The position numbers and the translations under genes were made by a program. Of a stretch of 64,000 nt of DNA, positions 28,601 to 37,300 are shown in pieces (the stretch's first letter is position 1; each line of letters starts with the position of its first letter). The DNA lies in NCBI GenBank assembly GCA_022842245.1, contig JALHPZ010000013.1, forward strand, positions 109,505 through 173,504. Direction: 5' to 3'. The notes below the pieces were generated by a model. The model was not told where the DNA came from, searched no databases, and saw only the letters and a program-made list of their open reading frames with translations. This DNA is from Gemmataceae bacterium (GTDB taxonomy: Bacteria; Planctomycetota; Planctomycetia; Gemmatales; Gemmataceae).

Positions 28601-29202
28601 CCTCGCACCCGCTCGCCCAGTTCGAGGACCAGCTGCGTCGCTTCCGCACGCACTCGGCCGCGGAAGCCGTGAAAGTCGCGACCGGTGCGAACGTGCTCGT
28701 CGCGGGCATGATCACCGGCCTGCAGCAGCGGACGGTGCAGAAGAACGGCAAGCGCTGGGCGATGCTCCAGCTTGAGGATTTCACCGGCCAGGCCAAGTGC
28801 ATTCTCTGGAGCGAGACGTACCTGCAATTCAAGGACGCCGTGGTCGACGACGCGATCGTGCTCTTCGAAGGGACGATCGAGCGCCGCGACGGCGCCGGCC
28901 AGGGCGATGTGATCGTCAAGCGCCTGCTCACGCTCGAACAGGCCCGACGTGAAATGACGCGCGTGATGCTTCTGCGAATGAACTATTCCGACGACGCGGA
29001 AACGGTGGGGAAATTCGCCGGCCTCAAGGGCGTGCTCGGCCGGGCGAAGGGCAACTGCCCCGTCCACCTTTCCGTGCGCGATTCCGCCGGCCGCGTCGCG
29101 GAAATGAAGCTCGGCCGCGACTGGACGGTCGATCCGACAAAAGTCGTCGTCGAGGAATTGGAGCAGATTCTCGGCGCCGGCAACGTCATCTTCACCAAAT
29201 GA
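25675..29202 (+). CDS. dnaE: DNA polymerase III subunit alpha
   Basis: 1175 residues, the DnaE1 length. It is the replicative polymerase. The N-terminal PHP domain begins with H-C-H-T-H-Y-S-L-L-D; the polymerase active site has P-D-I-D-I-D-F with Asp 401 and 403 and a later Asp in K-M-D-F-L-G. A helix-hairpin-helix region, an OB domain (about 1000) and the tail for tau binding follow. The gene is single-copy looking and is followed 131 bases later by hisA. No intein or split is seen. Confidence 0.97.
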   Translation: MADRPFCHLHCHTHYSLLDGFNRIPDLVKQTKNLGMNSCAITDHGNLYGAIEFYTKCQDAGVKPILGLEAYVAPGDRRERKKIDGNNYFHLTLLAKNNTGFQNLIKLSSKAFLEGFYYNPRIDRELLEELSDGIICLSGCLAGEMSDLILKDRIKEAEELAKWYERVFGDDFYLEIQNNGLEIQDQCTTAVTDLARKVGIPMVATADAHYLCAADAEAHDVLFCINMEKKHNPQKRLYPEGRMPNPYYVRSPEDMYGLFPNHAEAVKMSQAIADKVDIQLDFKKRHFPVFQTPRKLTEDAYLRELCEKGVRERYGENPPQVVWDRLEHELKIIAKMKYSAYFLIVWDFVRFAREKGIPSTARGSGCGAVVAYALYLSHVCPIEYDLLFERFLDPNRTEPPDIDIDFCQERRELVIEYVKEKYGRDSVAQIGTFGTLAAKAALKDVGRALDVPLDRVNFLCKLVPMKGAISLDLADAMATPDFRREYESDPQTKKLVDIAMKLEGMNRNVGTHAAGVVIANGDITDYVPVQRAMRKGDDKANAKANGEYSVTTQWEMGILEKVGMLKMDFLGLRNLTVLDNTVKLIEKNRGIKVDPMKFPLDDKATYALLQRGDAKGVFQLESDGIRGLLQRMKPDNIRDLIAVLALYRPGPLGGGMVDSYVNRKHCREKWDYPHPVMKEILDETYGVQVYQEQVMRLLNRLGGIELSKAYAAIKAISKKKQDVIDASKVDFVKGAVERGVSKETATEIFSLIEKFGSYGFNKSHTAAYAQIGYQTAYLKTHYTAEFMAALLSSEIDDGNKRLVMVDHIADAKKLGVDVLPPDINTGMPDFDVKNGRITFGLTAIKGLGRGAAEEIARARGTGRFKDLFDFCERVDTRIVTRAAVERLIKGGAFDAFGTRAGQILAVEKAFSAAEQRIADKKRGQKNFFDLFGGGDDGDAESNSHPVADANGFQDVKEWPEVEKLKFEKEALDFYISSHPLAQFEDQLRRFRTHSAAEAVKVATGANVLVAGMITGLQQRTVQKNGKRWAMLQLEDFTGQAKCILWSETYLQFKDAVVDDAIVLFEGTIERRDGAGQGDVIVKRLLTLEQARREMTRVMLLRMNYSDDAETVGKFAGLKGVLGRAKGNCPVHLSVRDSAGRVAEMKLGRDWTVDPTKVVVEELEQILGAGNVIFTK

Positions 29203-29333
29203 GGACCGGTATTCTTCTTGAATTCTTCGCGAAGGCGGAACAGAATGCCGGAGACGCTTGGCCCTCGACGGTCGCGACGGTGCCGATTCGCTAAGACATC
29301 GGATTCCGCGACCGGACACGAGGGAGGTTCACC

Positions 29334-30059
29334 ATGTTCATCTATCCCGCGATCGACCTGTTGGGCGGACAGTGCGTCCGCTTGCGCCAAGGGGATTATT
29401 CGCGGGAAACCGTCTTTTCCACCGATCCGACCGCGGTCGCGAAGGAATGGGTCCGGCAGGGGGCCGAACGGCTGCACCTGGTGGATCTCGACGGCGCGAA
29501 GGCCGGCAAACCGGTCAACGGCGAAGTGATCCGGCGCATCGTGTCCGCCGTGGACGTGCCATGCCAGTTGGGCGGCGGCATCCGGAACGAGTCGGACTTG
29601 GAGACCGTTTTCGGATGGGGTGTGCGCTGGGCAGTGCTGGGCACGCGGGCTTTGCAGGAGCCGGGTTGGGTCTGCCGCATGGCCGACCGCCACCCGGCTC
29701 GAATCGTTCTGGGGGTCGACGCCCGCGACGGGTACGTCGCCACCGAAGGCTGGCTGTGCACCTCCACCACCAAAGCCACGGACCTGGCGAAGCAAGTGGA
29801 ACAATCGCCGCTCGCCGCCGTGGTCTACACGGACATCGCGAAGGACGGAATGATGTCCGGGCCGAACTTCGAACAGCTCGTGGAGATGCGCGACGCGGTC
29901 CGGCTGCCGGTGATCGCGTCCGGCGGCGTCAGCGCGCACGAGCACGTGGCGAAACTGGTTTCGTTGAAGTTGTTCGGCTGCATCGTCGGCCGGGCGCTTT
30001 ACGAGGGAGCCGTGGATCTGTCGGTCATCCTGGCCACGGCGCGGGCGGACGCCATCTGA
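29334..30059 (+). CDS. hisA: ProFAR isomerase (phosphoribosylformimino-AICAR-phosphate isomerase)
   Basis: 241 residues, a (beta/alpha)8 barrel of histidine biosynthesis that isomerises ProFAR to PRFAR. The acid/base Asp residues are visible: Asp 8 in P-A-I-D-L-L-G-G and another in Y-T-D-I-A-K-D-G; the phosphate sites G-G-G-I-R and S-G-G-V are also present. A GAGGGAGG ribosome site stands just upstream. Other his genes are not in the window. It is followed by the EF-G paralogue 44 bases later. Confidence 0.95.
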   Translation: MFIYPAIDLLGGQCVRLRQGDYSRETVFSTDPTAVAKEWVRQGAERLHLVDLDGAKAGKPVNGEVIRRIVSAVDVPCQLGGGIRNESDLETVFGWGVRWAVLGTRALQEPGWVCRMADRHPARIVLGVDARDGYVATEGWLCTSTTKATDLAKQVEQSPLAAVVYTDIAKDGMMSGPNFEQLVEMRDAVRLPVIASGGVSAHEHVAKLVSLKLFGCIVGRALYEGAVDLSVILATARADAI

Positions 30060-30103
30060 CACCCGCTCGCATCGTGGCTCCTCTTCTCGATGGAGTTCGC
30101 GTC

Positions 30104-32245
30104 ATGAGCAAGCATCTCGTCGAAGACGTTCGGGACATTGCACTCGTCGGGCACCGCGCCTCCGGCAAGACGAGCCTCGCGGATGCCCTGCTCTTTGAAG
30201 CCCACGTGGTGGATCGTCTGGGCAGCGTGGACGACGGTACGTCCGCCGCCGACACCGACGAGGACGAGAAACGCCACCACTTCTCCATCGACACGCACGT
30301 CCTCCACGCCGACCACGGCGGCAAGCACCTGAACATCCTCGACGCGCCCGGCACGCCGGACTTCATCGGCGCGGCCATCGAGGCGCTTTCGGCCGTGGAG
30401 ACCGCCGCCGTCGTCGTCTCCGCCGTCAACGGCATCGAAGTCAACACGCGCCGTATGTTCCACGAAGCCGGGCGGCTCGGCCTCGCTCGCGTCATCGTCA
30501 TCAACAAGGTCGACGCCGACAAAGTCGACTTCGCCGGCGTCGTCGCCAGCATCCGCGAATCGTTCGGCAAGAACTGCGTCCTCTTCAATCTGCCCAACGA
30601 CGTGGGGGCGAACTTCAACGGCGTGATCGACGTGGTCCACAAACCCACCGGGACGCCAACGACGTTCCCCTACGACCAGAAACAGGCGCGGATGGAACTG
30701 ATGGAAGCGGTTGTCGAGGTCGACGAAGTCCTCATGGAAAAATACCTGACCGACGGCGCCATTTCGGACGCGGAACTGGAGGAGGCGATTCCCAAGTGCA
30801 TCGCGGCCGGCTACGTCGTGCCGATCTTCTGCACGTCCGCCAAGAAGGATCGCGGCGTGAAGGAACTGCTGGATGGCCTCGAGAAGTTCGGCCTCTCGCC
30901 CAAGATGGGGCGCAACAAACTCGAAGGGATGAACTTCGGCAGCAACGGCAGCTTGAAACCGGCCGAACCGGTCGATTCCGCGGAGTTCCTCGGACAGGTG
31001 TTCAAGGTCGTCAACGACCGCTACGTCGGGCACCTCAGTTTCATCCGCGTCCTCTCCGGCACGCTGACGCCCAACCACAACATCATCGACTTGAACAACG
31101 GCAAGTCGATCCGCGTCGGGCAACTCCTGCAGATGCAGGGCAAGAACCACGTGCCGATCCAGGAAGCCGTGCCGGGCGACATCGTCGCGGTGGCGAAGGT
31201 GGAGGGGCTGCACGTCGGCGACACCGTCGCGTTCCGCACCGACGCGCCGAAAATGCCGACGATGGCGTTCCCCTCGCCGATGTTCGGCGTGGCGGTCGAG
31301 CCGAAGAATCGCGGCGACGAGGAGAAGATCGCCAGCGGACTTCACAAGATCGCAGAGGAAGACCCGACCGTGCGGATCACGCACGATCCGCAGACGCACG
31401 AACTGGTCGTGAGCGGCGTCAGCCAGTTGCACCTGGAGGTCATCCGCGAGCGACTCAAGCACCGGTTCGACGTGGACATCGTGACGAAGGAACCGAAGGT
31501 GCCGTACCGGGAGACGATCGTCGCCAACGGTGCCGGCGACTACAAGCACAAGAAGCAGACCGGCGGCCGCGGGCAGTTCGCCGAAGTCCACTTGCGTGTC
31601 TTCCCGCTGTCGCGCGACATCAAGGACCAGGCCCAACTGGAAGCCGAGTTCGCGAACAAAACGAATTTCGAGAAAATGCGGTCTGTCCACTATGACCCGG
31701 TCGCGAACTTCGCGTTCATCGACCACATCGTCGGCGGGTCGATCCCGAACAACTTCATTCCGGCGATCGAAAAGGGGATCAAAGAGATGCTGGAACGCGG
31801 GGTCCTGGCGGGCCACCGCATCCAGGATGTCGCCGTCGAAGTCCACTTCGGCAAGTACCACGACGTGGACTCGTCCGAAGCGGCGTTCAAGACTGCGGCG
31901 CGCCACGCGTTCAAGAAAGCGTTCCTGGCTGCACGGCCGACGCTCCTCGAACCGATCGTGAAACTCGAAGTGACGGTGCCATCCCGCTACACCGGCGCGA
32001 TCCTCGGCGACCTGCCGACGAAGCGGGCGCACGTCGAGAACCAGGACAGCCTGCCGGGCGATCTCAACGTGATCCAGGCCCGCGCCCCGCTGGCCGAAGT
32101 CGCCCGTTACGCCGCGCAACTTGGCGGCATGACACAGGGGCAAGGTTCCTACTCGATGGAACTCAGCCACTACGAGACCGTGCCGGCGAACGTGCAGCAG
32201 CAAATCATCGCCAAGTCGCAGTTGAAAGAACTGGAAGACGATTGA
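30104..32245 (+). CDS. Elongation factor G-like GTPase (divergent paralogue)
   Basis: 713 residues with the full five-domain EF-G layout. The GTPase domain has the P-loop G-H-R-A-S-G-K-T (16-23) and N-K-V-D (134-137), but the G3 motif is D-A-P-G-T (80-84) instead of D-T-P-G-H, so the His that promotes GTP hydrolysis in canonical EF-G is Thr. The switch I R-G-I-T-I sequence is also missing. It is therefore probably a specialised paralogue (EF-G-2-like) rather than the housekeeping fusA. ATG 30104 has GGAG 8 bases before it. It is likely co-transcribed with hisA. Confidence 0.88.
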   Translation: MSKHLVEDVRDIALVGHRASGKTSLADALLFEAHVVDRLGSVDDGTSAADTDEDEKRHHFSIDTHVLHADHGGKHLNILDAPGTPDFIGAAIEALSAVETAAVVVSAVNGIEVNTRRMFHEAGRLGLARVIVINKVDADKVDFAGVVASIRESFGKNCVLFNLPNDVGANFNGVIDVVHKPTGTPTTFPYDQKQARMELMEAVVEVDEVLMEKYLTDGAISDAELEEAIPKCIAAGYVVPIFCTSAKKDRGVKELLDGLEKFGLSPKMGRNKLEGMNFGSNGSLKPAEPVDSAEFLGQVFKVVNDRYVGHLSFIRVLSGTLTPNHNIIDLNNGKSIRVGQLLQMQGKNHVPIQEAVPGDIVAVAKVEGLHVGDTVAFRTDAPKMPTMAFPSPMFGVAVEPKNRGDEEKIASGLHKIAEEDPTVRITHDPQTHELVVSGVSQLHLEVIRERLKHRFDVDIVTKEPKVPYRETIVANGAGDYKHKKQTGGRGQFAEVHLRVFPLSRDIKDQAQLEAEFANKTNFEKMRSVHYDPVANFAFIDHIVGGSIPNNFIPAIEKGIKEMLERGVLAGHRIQDVAVEVHFGKYHDVDSSEAAFKTAARHAFKKAFLAARPTLLEPIVKLEVTVPSRYTGAILGDLPTKRAHVENQDSLPGDLNVIQARAPLAEVARYAAQLGGMTQGQGSYSMELSHYETVPANVQQQIIAKSQLKELEDD

Positions 32246-32259
32246 CAGATCGACATTCT

Positions 32260-32328
32260 GCGTTTTACATTGGCCATTTTGAATTGGTTCGATGAATGGA
32301 CCAAATCAAAATGACCAATGTAAAACGC
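32260..32328. repeat. 29-nt imperfect inverted repeat
   Basis: 32260-32288 and 32300-32328 are reverse complements at 27 of 29 positions, with an 11-base loop. The sequence is AT-rich (TTTTACATTGG and CATTTTGA cores) and unlike the surrounding DNA, 15 bases past the EF-G stop. It resembles MITE-like palindromic units. Confidence 0.75.
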
Positions 32329-32386
32329 AAAATGCAAAGTCCGAATCGCCAACGCTCTGGCGGTCCCAGCACATGATCGTAAATCG

Positions 32387-32412
32387 AAAGGGTCGCTACG
32401 GCGGCCCTTTTT
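32387..32412 (+). terminator. intrinsic terminator before the DHS-like gene
   Basis: 32387-32396 pairs with 32401-32410 (one G-T) around a 4-base loop, followed by five Ts (32408-32412). It lies between the EF-G gene and ATG 32433, so it may end the EF-G transcript or attenuate the next gene. Confidence 0.65.
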
Positions 32413-32432
32413 CGTTTCCCGAACGGACGACC

Positions 32433-33587
32433 ATGCACCCTCACAAACCGCACTACGACCGTCATGCCGGTTCCGCCGAAAACAAGGAATTTCTTCGCAA
32501 GATCAGTCGGCAGCGGATCGATCCGCCAAAGGTCGCGCCGAACGTCGCGGCAGCGGACTTGTTGGACACCGTGTTCCTCAGCTACAACGCGGGGCGGCTG
32601 CGCGAGGCGTGCCAACTCTTCGCGAAGCGCTATCTGGCCCCCGAAACGACGGTCGGACTTGCGCTCTCCGGCGCTCTGACGCCCGCCGGACTGGGCATGT
32701 CGTGTCTGGTACCGCTGATTGAAGCCGGTTTCATCGATTGGATCGTCAGCACCGGGGCGAATCTCTACCACGACACGCACTACGCCCTCGGCATGGACCT
32801 CTATCAGGCCGGCCCAAGCCTGCCCGATCTGGAACTGCGCGAGAATCAGGTCATTCGGATTTACGACATCGTCTTCGACTACGAAAACCTGCTCGGCACA
32901 GATGCGTTCTTCCGGCAACTCCTGCGCGGCGAAGCGTTCCAGAAGACCTTCAGCACGGCCGAGTTTCATCACCTCGTCGGCAAGTACCTGAACGAGCGCG
33001 AACTGCAGACCGGCCATACGGGCAAGAGCCTGCTCGCCGCCGCCTACCGATGCGGCGTACCGGTCTACACGAGTTCGCCAGGCGATAGCAGCATCGGCAT
33101 GAACGTCGCGGCGTTGCAACTCGAAGGCTACAAGATCCAGATCAATCCGTTCCTCGACGTGAACCAGACGGCGGCGATTGTCTGGAACGCGAAGGCCGAG
33201 GGCGGCGCGAGCGGTGTCTTTATCCTCGGCGGTGGTTCACCCAAGAACTTCATGCTGCAAACGGAACCGCAAATTCAGGAAGTCCTGGGCCTGCTGGAAG
33301 CCGGTCACGACTACTTCCTGCAATGCACCGATGCCCGGCCGGACACGGGCGGTCTTAGTGGCGCGACGCCAAGCGAAGCGATGACCTGGGGCAAAGTGGA
33401 TCCGGACAAGCTGCCCGACACGGTGACTTGCTATTTGGATAGCACCGTCGCGCTGCCGTTGATCACCGCCTACGCGATGAGCCGAAAATCGCCGCGACCG
33501 CTCCGGCGGCTGATCGACAAATTACCCGATTTGATGGTCAAGCTCGAAACGAAGTACGCCGAGGTTTGTCAAGGACGGGCTGAATAA
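32433..33587 (+). CDS. Deoxyhypusine synthase-family protein
   Basis: 384 residues. It has the family's NAD and spermidine-type motifs: [25 protein letters not shown], and the active-site Lys in the E-A-M-T-W-G-K-V segment. In eukaryotes and archaea the enzyme modifies eIF5A. Bacterial members lacking eIF5A often make homospermidine from spermidine, so that is the more likely role here. ATG 32433 is the first start after the intrinsic terminator. It ends in a perfect palindrome. Confidence 0.85.
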   Translation: MHPHKPHYDRHAGSAENKEFLRKISRQRIDPPKVAPNVAAADLLDTVFLSYNAGRLREACQLFAKRYLAPETTVGLALSGALTPAGLGMSCLVPLIEAGFIDWIVSTGANLYHDTHYALGMDLYQAGPSLPDLELRENQVIRIYDIVFDYENLLGTDAFFRQLLRGEAFQKTFSTAEFHHLVGKYLNERELQTGHTGKSLLAAAYRCGVPVYTSSPGDSSIGMNVAALQLEGYKIQINPFLDVNQTAAIVWNAKAEGGASGVFILGGGSPKNFMLQTEPQIQEVLGLLEAGHDYFLQCTDARPDTGGLSGATPSEAMTWGKVDPDKLPDTVTCYLDSTVALPLITAYAMSRKSPRPLRRLIDKLPDLMVKLETKYAEVCQGRAE

Positions 33588-33592
33588 ACGAC

Positions 33593-33621
33593 AACGGCCG
33601 GGGCAATTGCCCCGGCCGTTT
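33593..33621 (+). terminator. palindromic terminator after the DHS-like gene
   Basis: 33593-33606 pairs perfectly with 33607-33620, followed by TTT at 33619-33621. It is 5 bases past the DHS-like stop. Confidence 0.65.
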
Positions 33622-33630
33622 CACATCGAG

Positions 33631-33701
33631 TGCGGAAGAGTGGATTTGAACCTCCACTCCCTTACACGAACCAGAACCTGAATTCGATAGGCCCCTTCCG
33701 C
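33631..33701 (-). pseudogene. tRNA-Leu(CAG) pseudogene lacking its D-arm
   Basis: On the minus strand the acceptor arms G-C-G-G-A-A-G (33695-33701) and its complement (33632-33638) match fully. The 3' half has a T-loop TTCAAAT, a long class II variable arm of about 15 bases, and an anticodon loop TTCAGGT with CAG in the middle, all as in leucine tRNAs. Only about 7 bases lie between the acceptor stem and anticodon stem, so the D-arm is deleted and the total is 71 instead of about 85 bases. T-stem and anticodon-stem mismatches suggest decay. Confidence 0.6.
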
Positions 33702-33799
33702 CGTTGTCCGTGGCAGTCCGTTTCGCCTCATATTTTAGGCTTTCCGTAGATCACTCGTTCACCACTATCCGCCAGTATTCGAGACATTGGAAGCAGATT

Positions 33800-34000
33800 G
33801 GCGGTAGACCCGCACGCAACTTCAGCGAGCCACATAACACCAACGACGGACTTGCCCCCTTTGCGACCACTCGTGCGACGTTCGTGATACCGATGGCTGC
33901 CGAACGCTTGCTCCAGGTCGTTGCTGGTCGGCGCGAGGTCCGGCGTGTCGTTGCACGCGAATCGACATGGTCAATTAATCCGGCTCGCTTCACGAAGTGA
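33800..34000 (-). pseudogene. decayed transposase C-terminal fragment
   Basis: On the minus strand one frame reads N-D-L-E-Q-A-F-G-S-H-R-Y-H-E-R-R-T-S-G-R-K (about 33859-33929), and a second frame continues with A-S-P-S-L-V-L-C-G-S (about 33820-33870). Both match the C-terminal end of a transposase family (motif N-D-L-E-x-x-F-x-x-x-R-x-H-x-R-R-x-S-G-R), but they are in different frames, so the element is frameshifted and truncated. The start and inverted repeats are not seen. Confidence 0.5.
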
Positions 34001-34367
34001 ACCACACCACCGGACAACGAACCGGCCAACGCCCGATGACGGATCACCGTGGCTGTGCCAATCCAATAGCAGGGGAATACGAAAGTTCCTAGCAGGCTCC
34101 CGTCCTGGCACTGGTAGCCCGGGCTCGACAACAAGAACCATTCGGCGACGGGATCGAACGTATTCGTGAGGATCGCCATGACCGAATCCCGGCGTCAAAT
34201 CCTCTAACCTCACCTCGTAGAGTGCCTTCAAACCTACCTCGTTGCGGAAAGTGCAGATCAAGTGATACCGAGGTCTATCAGGACGAAAAACTGTTCCAAC
34301 TGCAGTTCTGTTCGGAGTACAATTTCCCCAAAGTTTCAACGTCAGTTTCTCCGTAACGATCACGGTA
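34001..34367. other. intergenic region before the kinase-ATPase gene, no gene seen
   Basis: About 370 bases with no open frame I can support. Short minus-strand frames here look like noise or further transposase decay. The kinase-ATPase promoter probably lies near 34300-34350. Confidence 0.35.
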
Positions 34368-37300
34368 ATGAATCCGCATTCCCAACCGAATTCGATTCGT
34401 GCGGACTCGTCGCCGGAAGCACAATCCCCGTCCGGCATCGCCGAAAACGCCACGTTGGCCCAGTCTCCCACCCAAATCGAGGATGCGGTCGCGCGCTCCG
34501 GTCAACAGCCGGCGATTCCCCGATTGAATACTCCCGGGTATCACGTCCTCGAGACGATCGGCGCGGGCGGGATGGGGGTCGTGTACAAGGCCCGCAACGA
34601 CGAAACGGGCGAACTCGTTGCCTTGAAAACCCTGCCGAACATCACGCCCTCGGCACTCCTGCAATTCAAACGGGAATTTCGGATCGCCGCCGGATTATCG
34701 CATCCGAATCTGGCCCGGCTCGGACAACTGGTTTCGCACGGGTCCGATTGGTTTCTCACGATGGAGTTCGTGGATGGCATCGATTTTCTCGCCTACGTTT
34801 CCAGCCATCCGGACGAATTGCGCTACGCGTTTTCCCAACTCGCCACCGGCCTTTCCGCTTTGCATGTGGCCGGCATCCTTCATCGGGACATCAAACCCAA
34901 GAACATCCTGGTGACGACGACCGGACGGGTGGTGATCTTGGACTTCGGCTTGGCGGGAGAAGTCGCCGCCGACGGGATCTATGAAAGTTCGAGTGGCCGT
35001 ATCGCCGGAACCGTCGCCTACATGGCACCCGAACAAGCCGCGGGCGAACCGCTGACCGCCGCCGCCGATTGGTACGCGTACGCTGTCGTGCTCTACGTCG
35101 CGTTGTTCGGCCACCTCCACTTCACCGGTCCGGTCGGGGACGTGCTCCGCGATAAACAGTTCATCGATCCACCGATAAACGTGGAAGGCACCGACACGCC
35201 GCGCGACCTGGTGAATCTCTGCGCCGATCTGCTGTCCCGTCAACCCGCGCGACGCCCATCGGCCGACGAAGTGCTGCGACGGCTGGCCGTGGAAAACCCC
35301 GTTGAGCAATCGAAGGGGATCTCGCGAAGCGAATGTCTCATCGGTCGCGAGCAGCATTTGAGATTCCTGAAGGACTCGCACGCGTCCGTGCAGGCGGGCC
35401 GAGCGGTCTGCGTGCGGGTCCGAGGCTTTTCTGGCGTTGGGAAAACCTCGTTGATCCGCGTGTTTTTGAAAAGCCTACCGCAAGCCGACACCTTGTCATT
35501 CGTCGGTCGATGCTACGAGCAGGAACTGGTTCCCTTCAAGGGGTTCGATGGCGTCGTCGACGCGCTCGCTCGGTATCTGCATACGGTCTCGCCGATGGAA
35601 TTGGCGAGCGTGCTGCCTCGCGACGTGGCCGCCCTTTCCCGGTTGTTCCCGGTCCTGGCGCGTGGAATCGGAACGGGCGCCGTTGCCGCCCACGACGATC
35701 GGGAAATCCGCCGCCGGGGATTGCTCGCGCTGCGCGAACTGTTCACCCGCCTGGGCGATCGGCGGTCCGTCGTCATTTGGATCGACGATTTCCAGTGGAG
35801 CGACACCGACAGCGTGCAGGTCATTGAACAGCTTCTCGCGACACCCGATCCACCCCGGCTTCTCATTCTCATCACTTATCGGGAAGAGGACGAAAAGGGA
35901 GCGATCCTGCAACGATTGAAAGCAATGCAGGACACCGCCGAATTCGCGAGTCACCGGGAGTTGGTCGTTTCCGGGCTGTCAATCGCGGACACGACCACCT
36001 TGCTGACCGAGTTGCTTGGAGAATCGCCCGCGAGCGCGTATCTGGAACTGGCGCGGGAGGCCGGTGGAAACCCTTTCTTTCTCGGCGAACTCGCGGAGGC
36101 GATTCAGGGCGGCATCGCATTGTCGGAGCGCATGTCGTTCGATCGCATGCTGTGGCATCGCAGTCGCGCCCTCCCGCCCCACGCTCGGCGACTTCTCGAC
36201 ACGGCCGTCATCGCCGGTCGGCCGGTGCCGGTGGACCGGCTGCTCGACGCCTCCGGGTTGCCGGGCGAGGCACGCGAGATGCTTGGCGTGCTGATGGCAC
36301 GCCATTTTCTGCGCATGAGTGGCGACTCCTTGATGACGGTCTACCACGATCGCATCCGGGAAGCCTTGCAGTCCCACCTCGCGCCCGAGGATCGCCGTCA
36401 ATTGCACCTGTGTTGGGCCGCGACGGAGGACGCCGACCCGGAGTTTCGCGCCATCCATTTCCATTTCGCCGGGGATAAGCCGCAATCCGCGAAATTCTAT
36501 CGCGAGGCGGCGGCCGTCGCCGCGACCAGCACCGCCTTCAATCAAGCCGCGCGCCTTTATCAATACGCGATCGAGTTGGGGAACTGGACGACGGAGGAAC
36601 GAGCCGAATTGGAGTATGCTCGTGCGACCGCGCTGGCGAATGCCGGACAGGGCCTGCTCGCCGCCGAGGCGTACCTCCGCGCGGCCGACGCCGATCCGGT
36701 TCGATCGCTCGAATCGCGGAATCGGGCCGCCAGTCAATACTTAATGAGCGGCCACATCGACGTCGGGTTGCAAGTCCATCGCGAGGTGGGCGCGGCCACG
36801 GGCGTCGTCATCCCCAGGTCGATTCTTTCAGCGGTGGCGAAACTGATAATGGTCAAAGCGCGCCTTTGGCTCCGGGGGATTCGATACCGAGTGAAGACCG
36901 TTGAAAATATGGACGCCGGCGATCTGCAGCGTCTCGATTTGTGTTGGTCGGCTACCATGGGCCTTGTGATGAGCGACTTTCCACGGGGGGCGTACGTGGT
37001 GAACCGGGCGACACTCCTCGCCCTTTCCGTCGGCGAACCGGTCCGGATCGGCCGATGTCTGGCTTTGCTGGCGGCCCATGCCGCAACCATCGGCCCGAAA
37101 GGCAATCCCACGACCGAACGCTACATGGCTGCTGTCCACGCCATCGAAGCCGAGACAAACGATCCCTACCTCTCCGCCCACATCCCCATGTGCTATGGCT
37201 TTCGCGATCACCTGGTGGGCGACTTTCGATCCTCATACGCGTTATTGGAAACCGCCGAACAGCGATTTCTCACGAGATGCACCGGCGTCACCTGGGAACT

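Noticed and set aside
25543..29319. 1258-residue minus-strand frame
   Set aside because: It is antisense to dnaE, which is complete and convincing.
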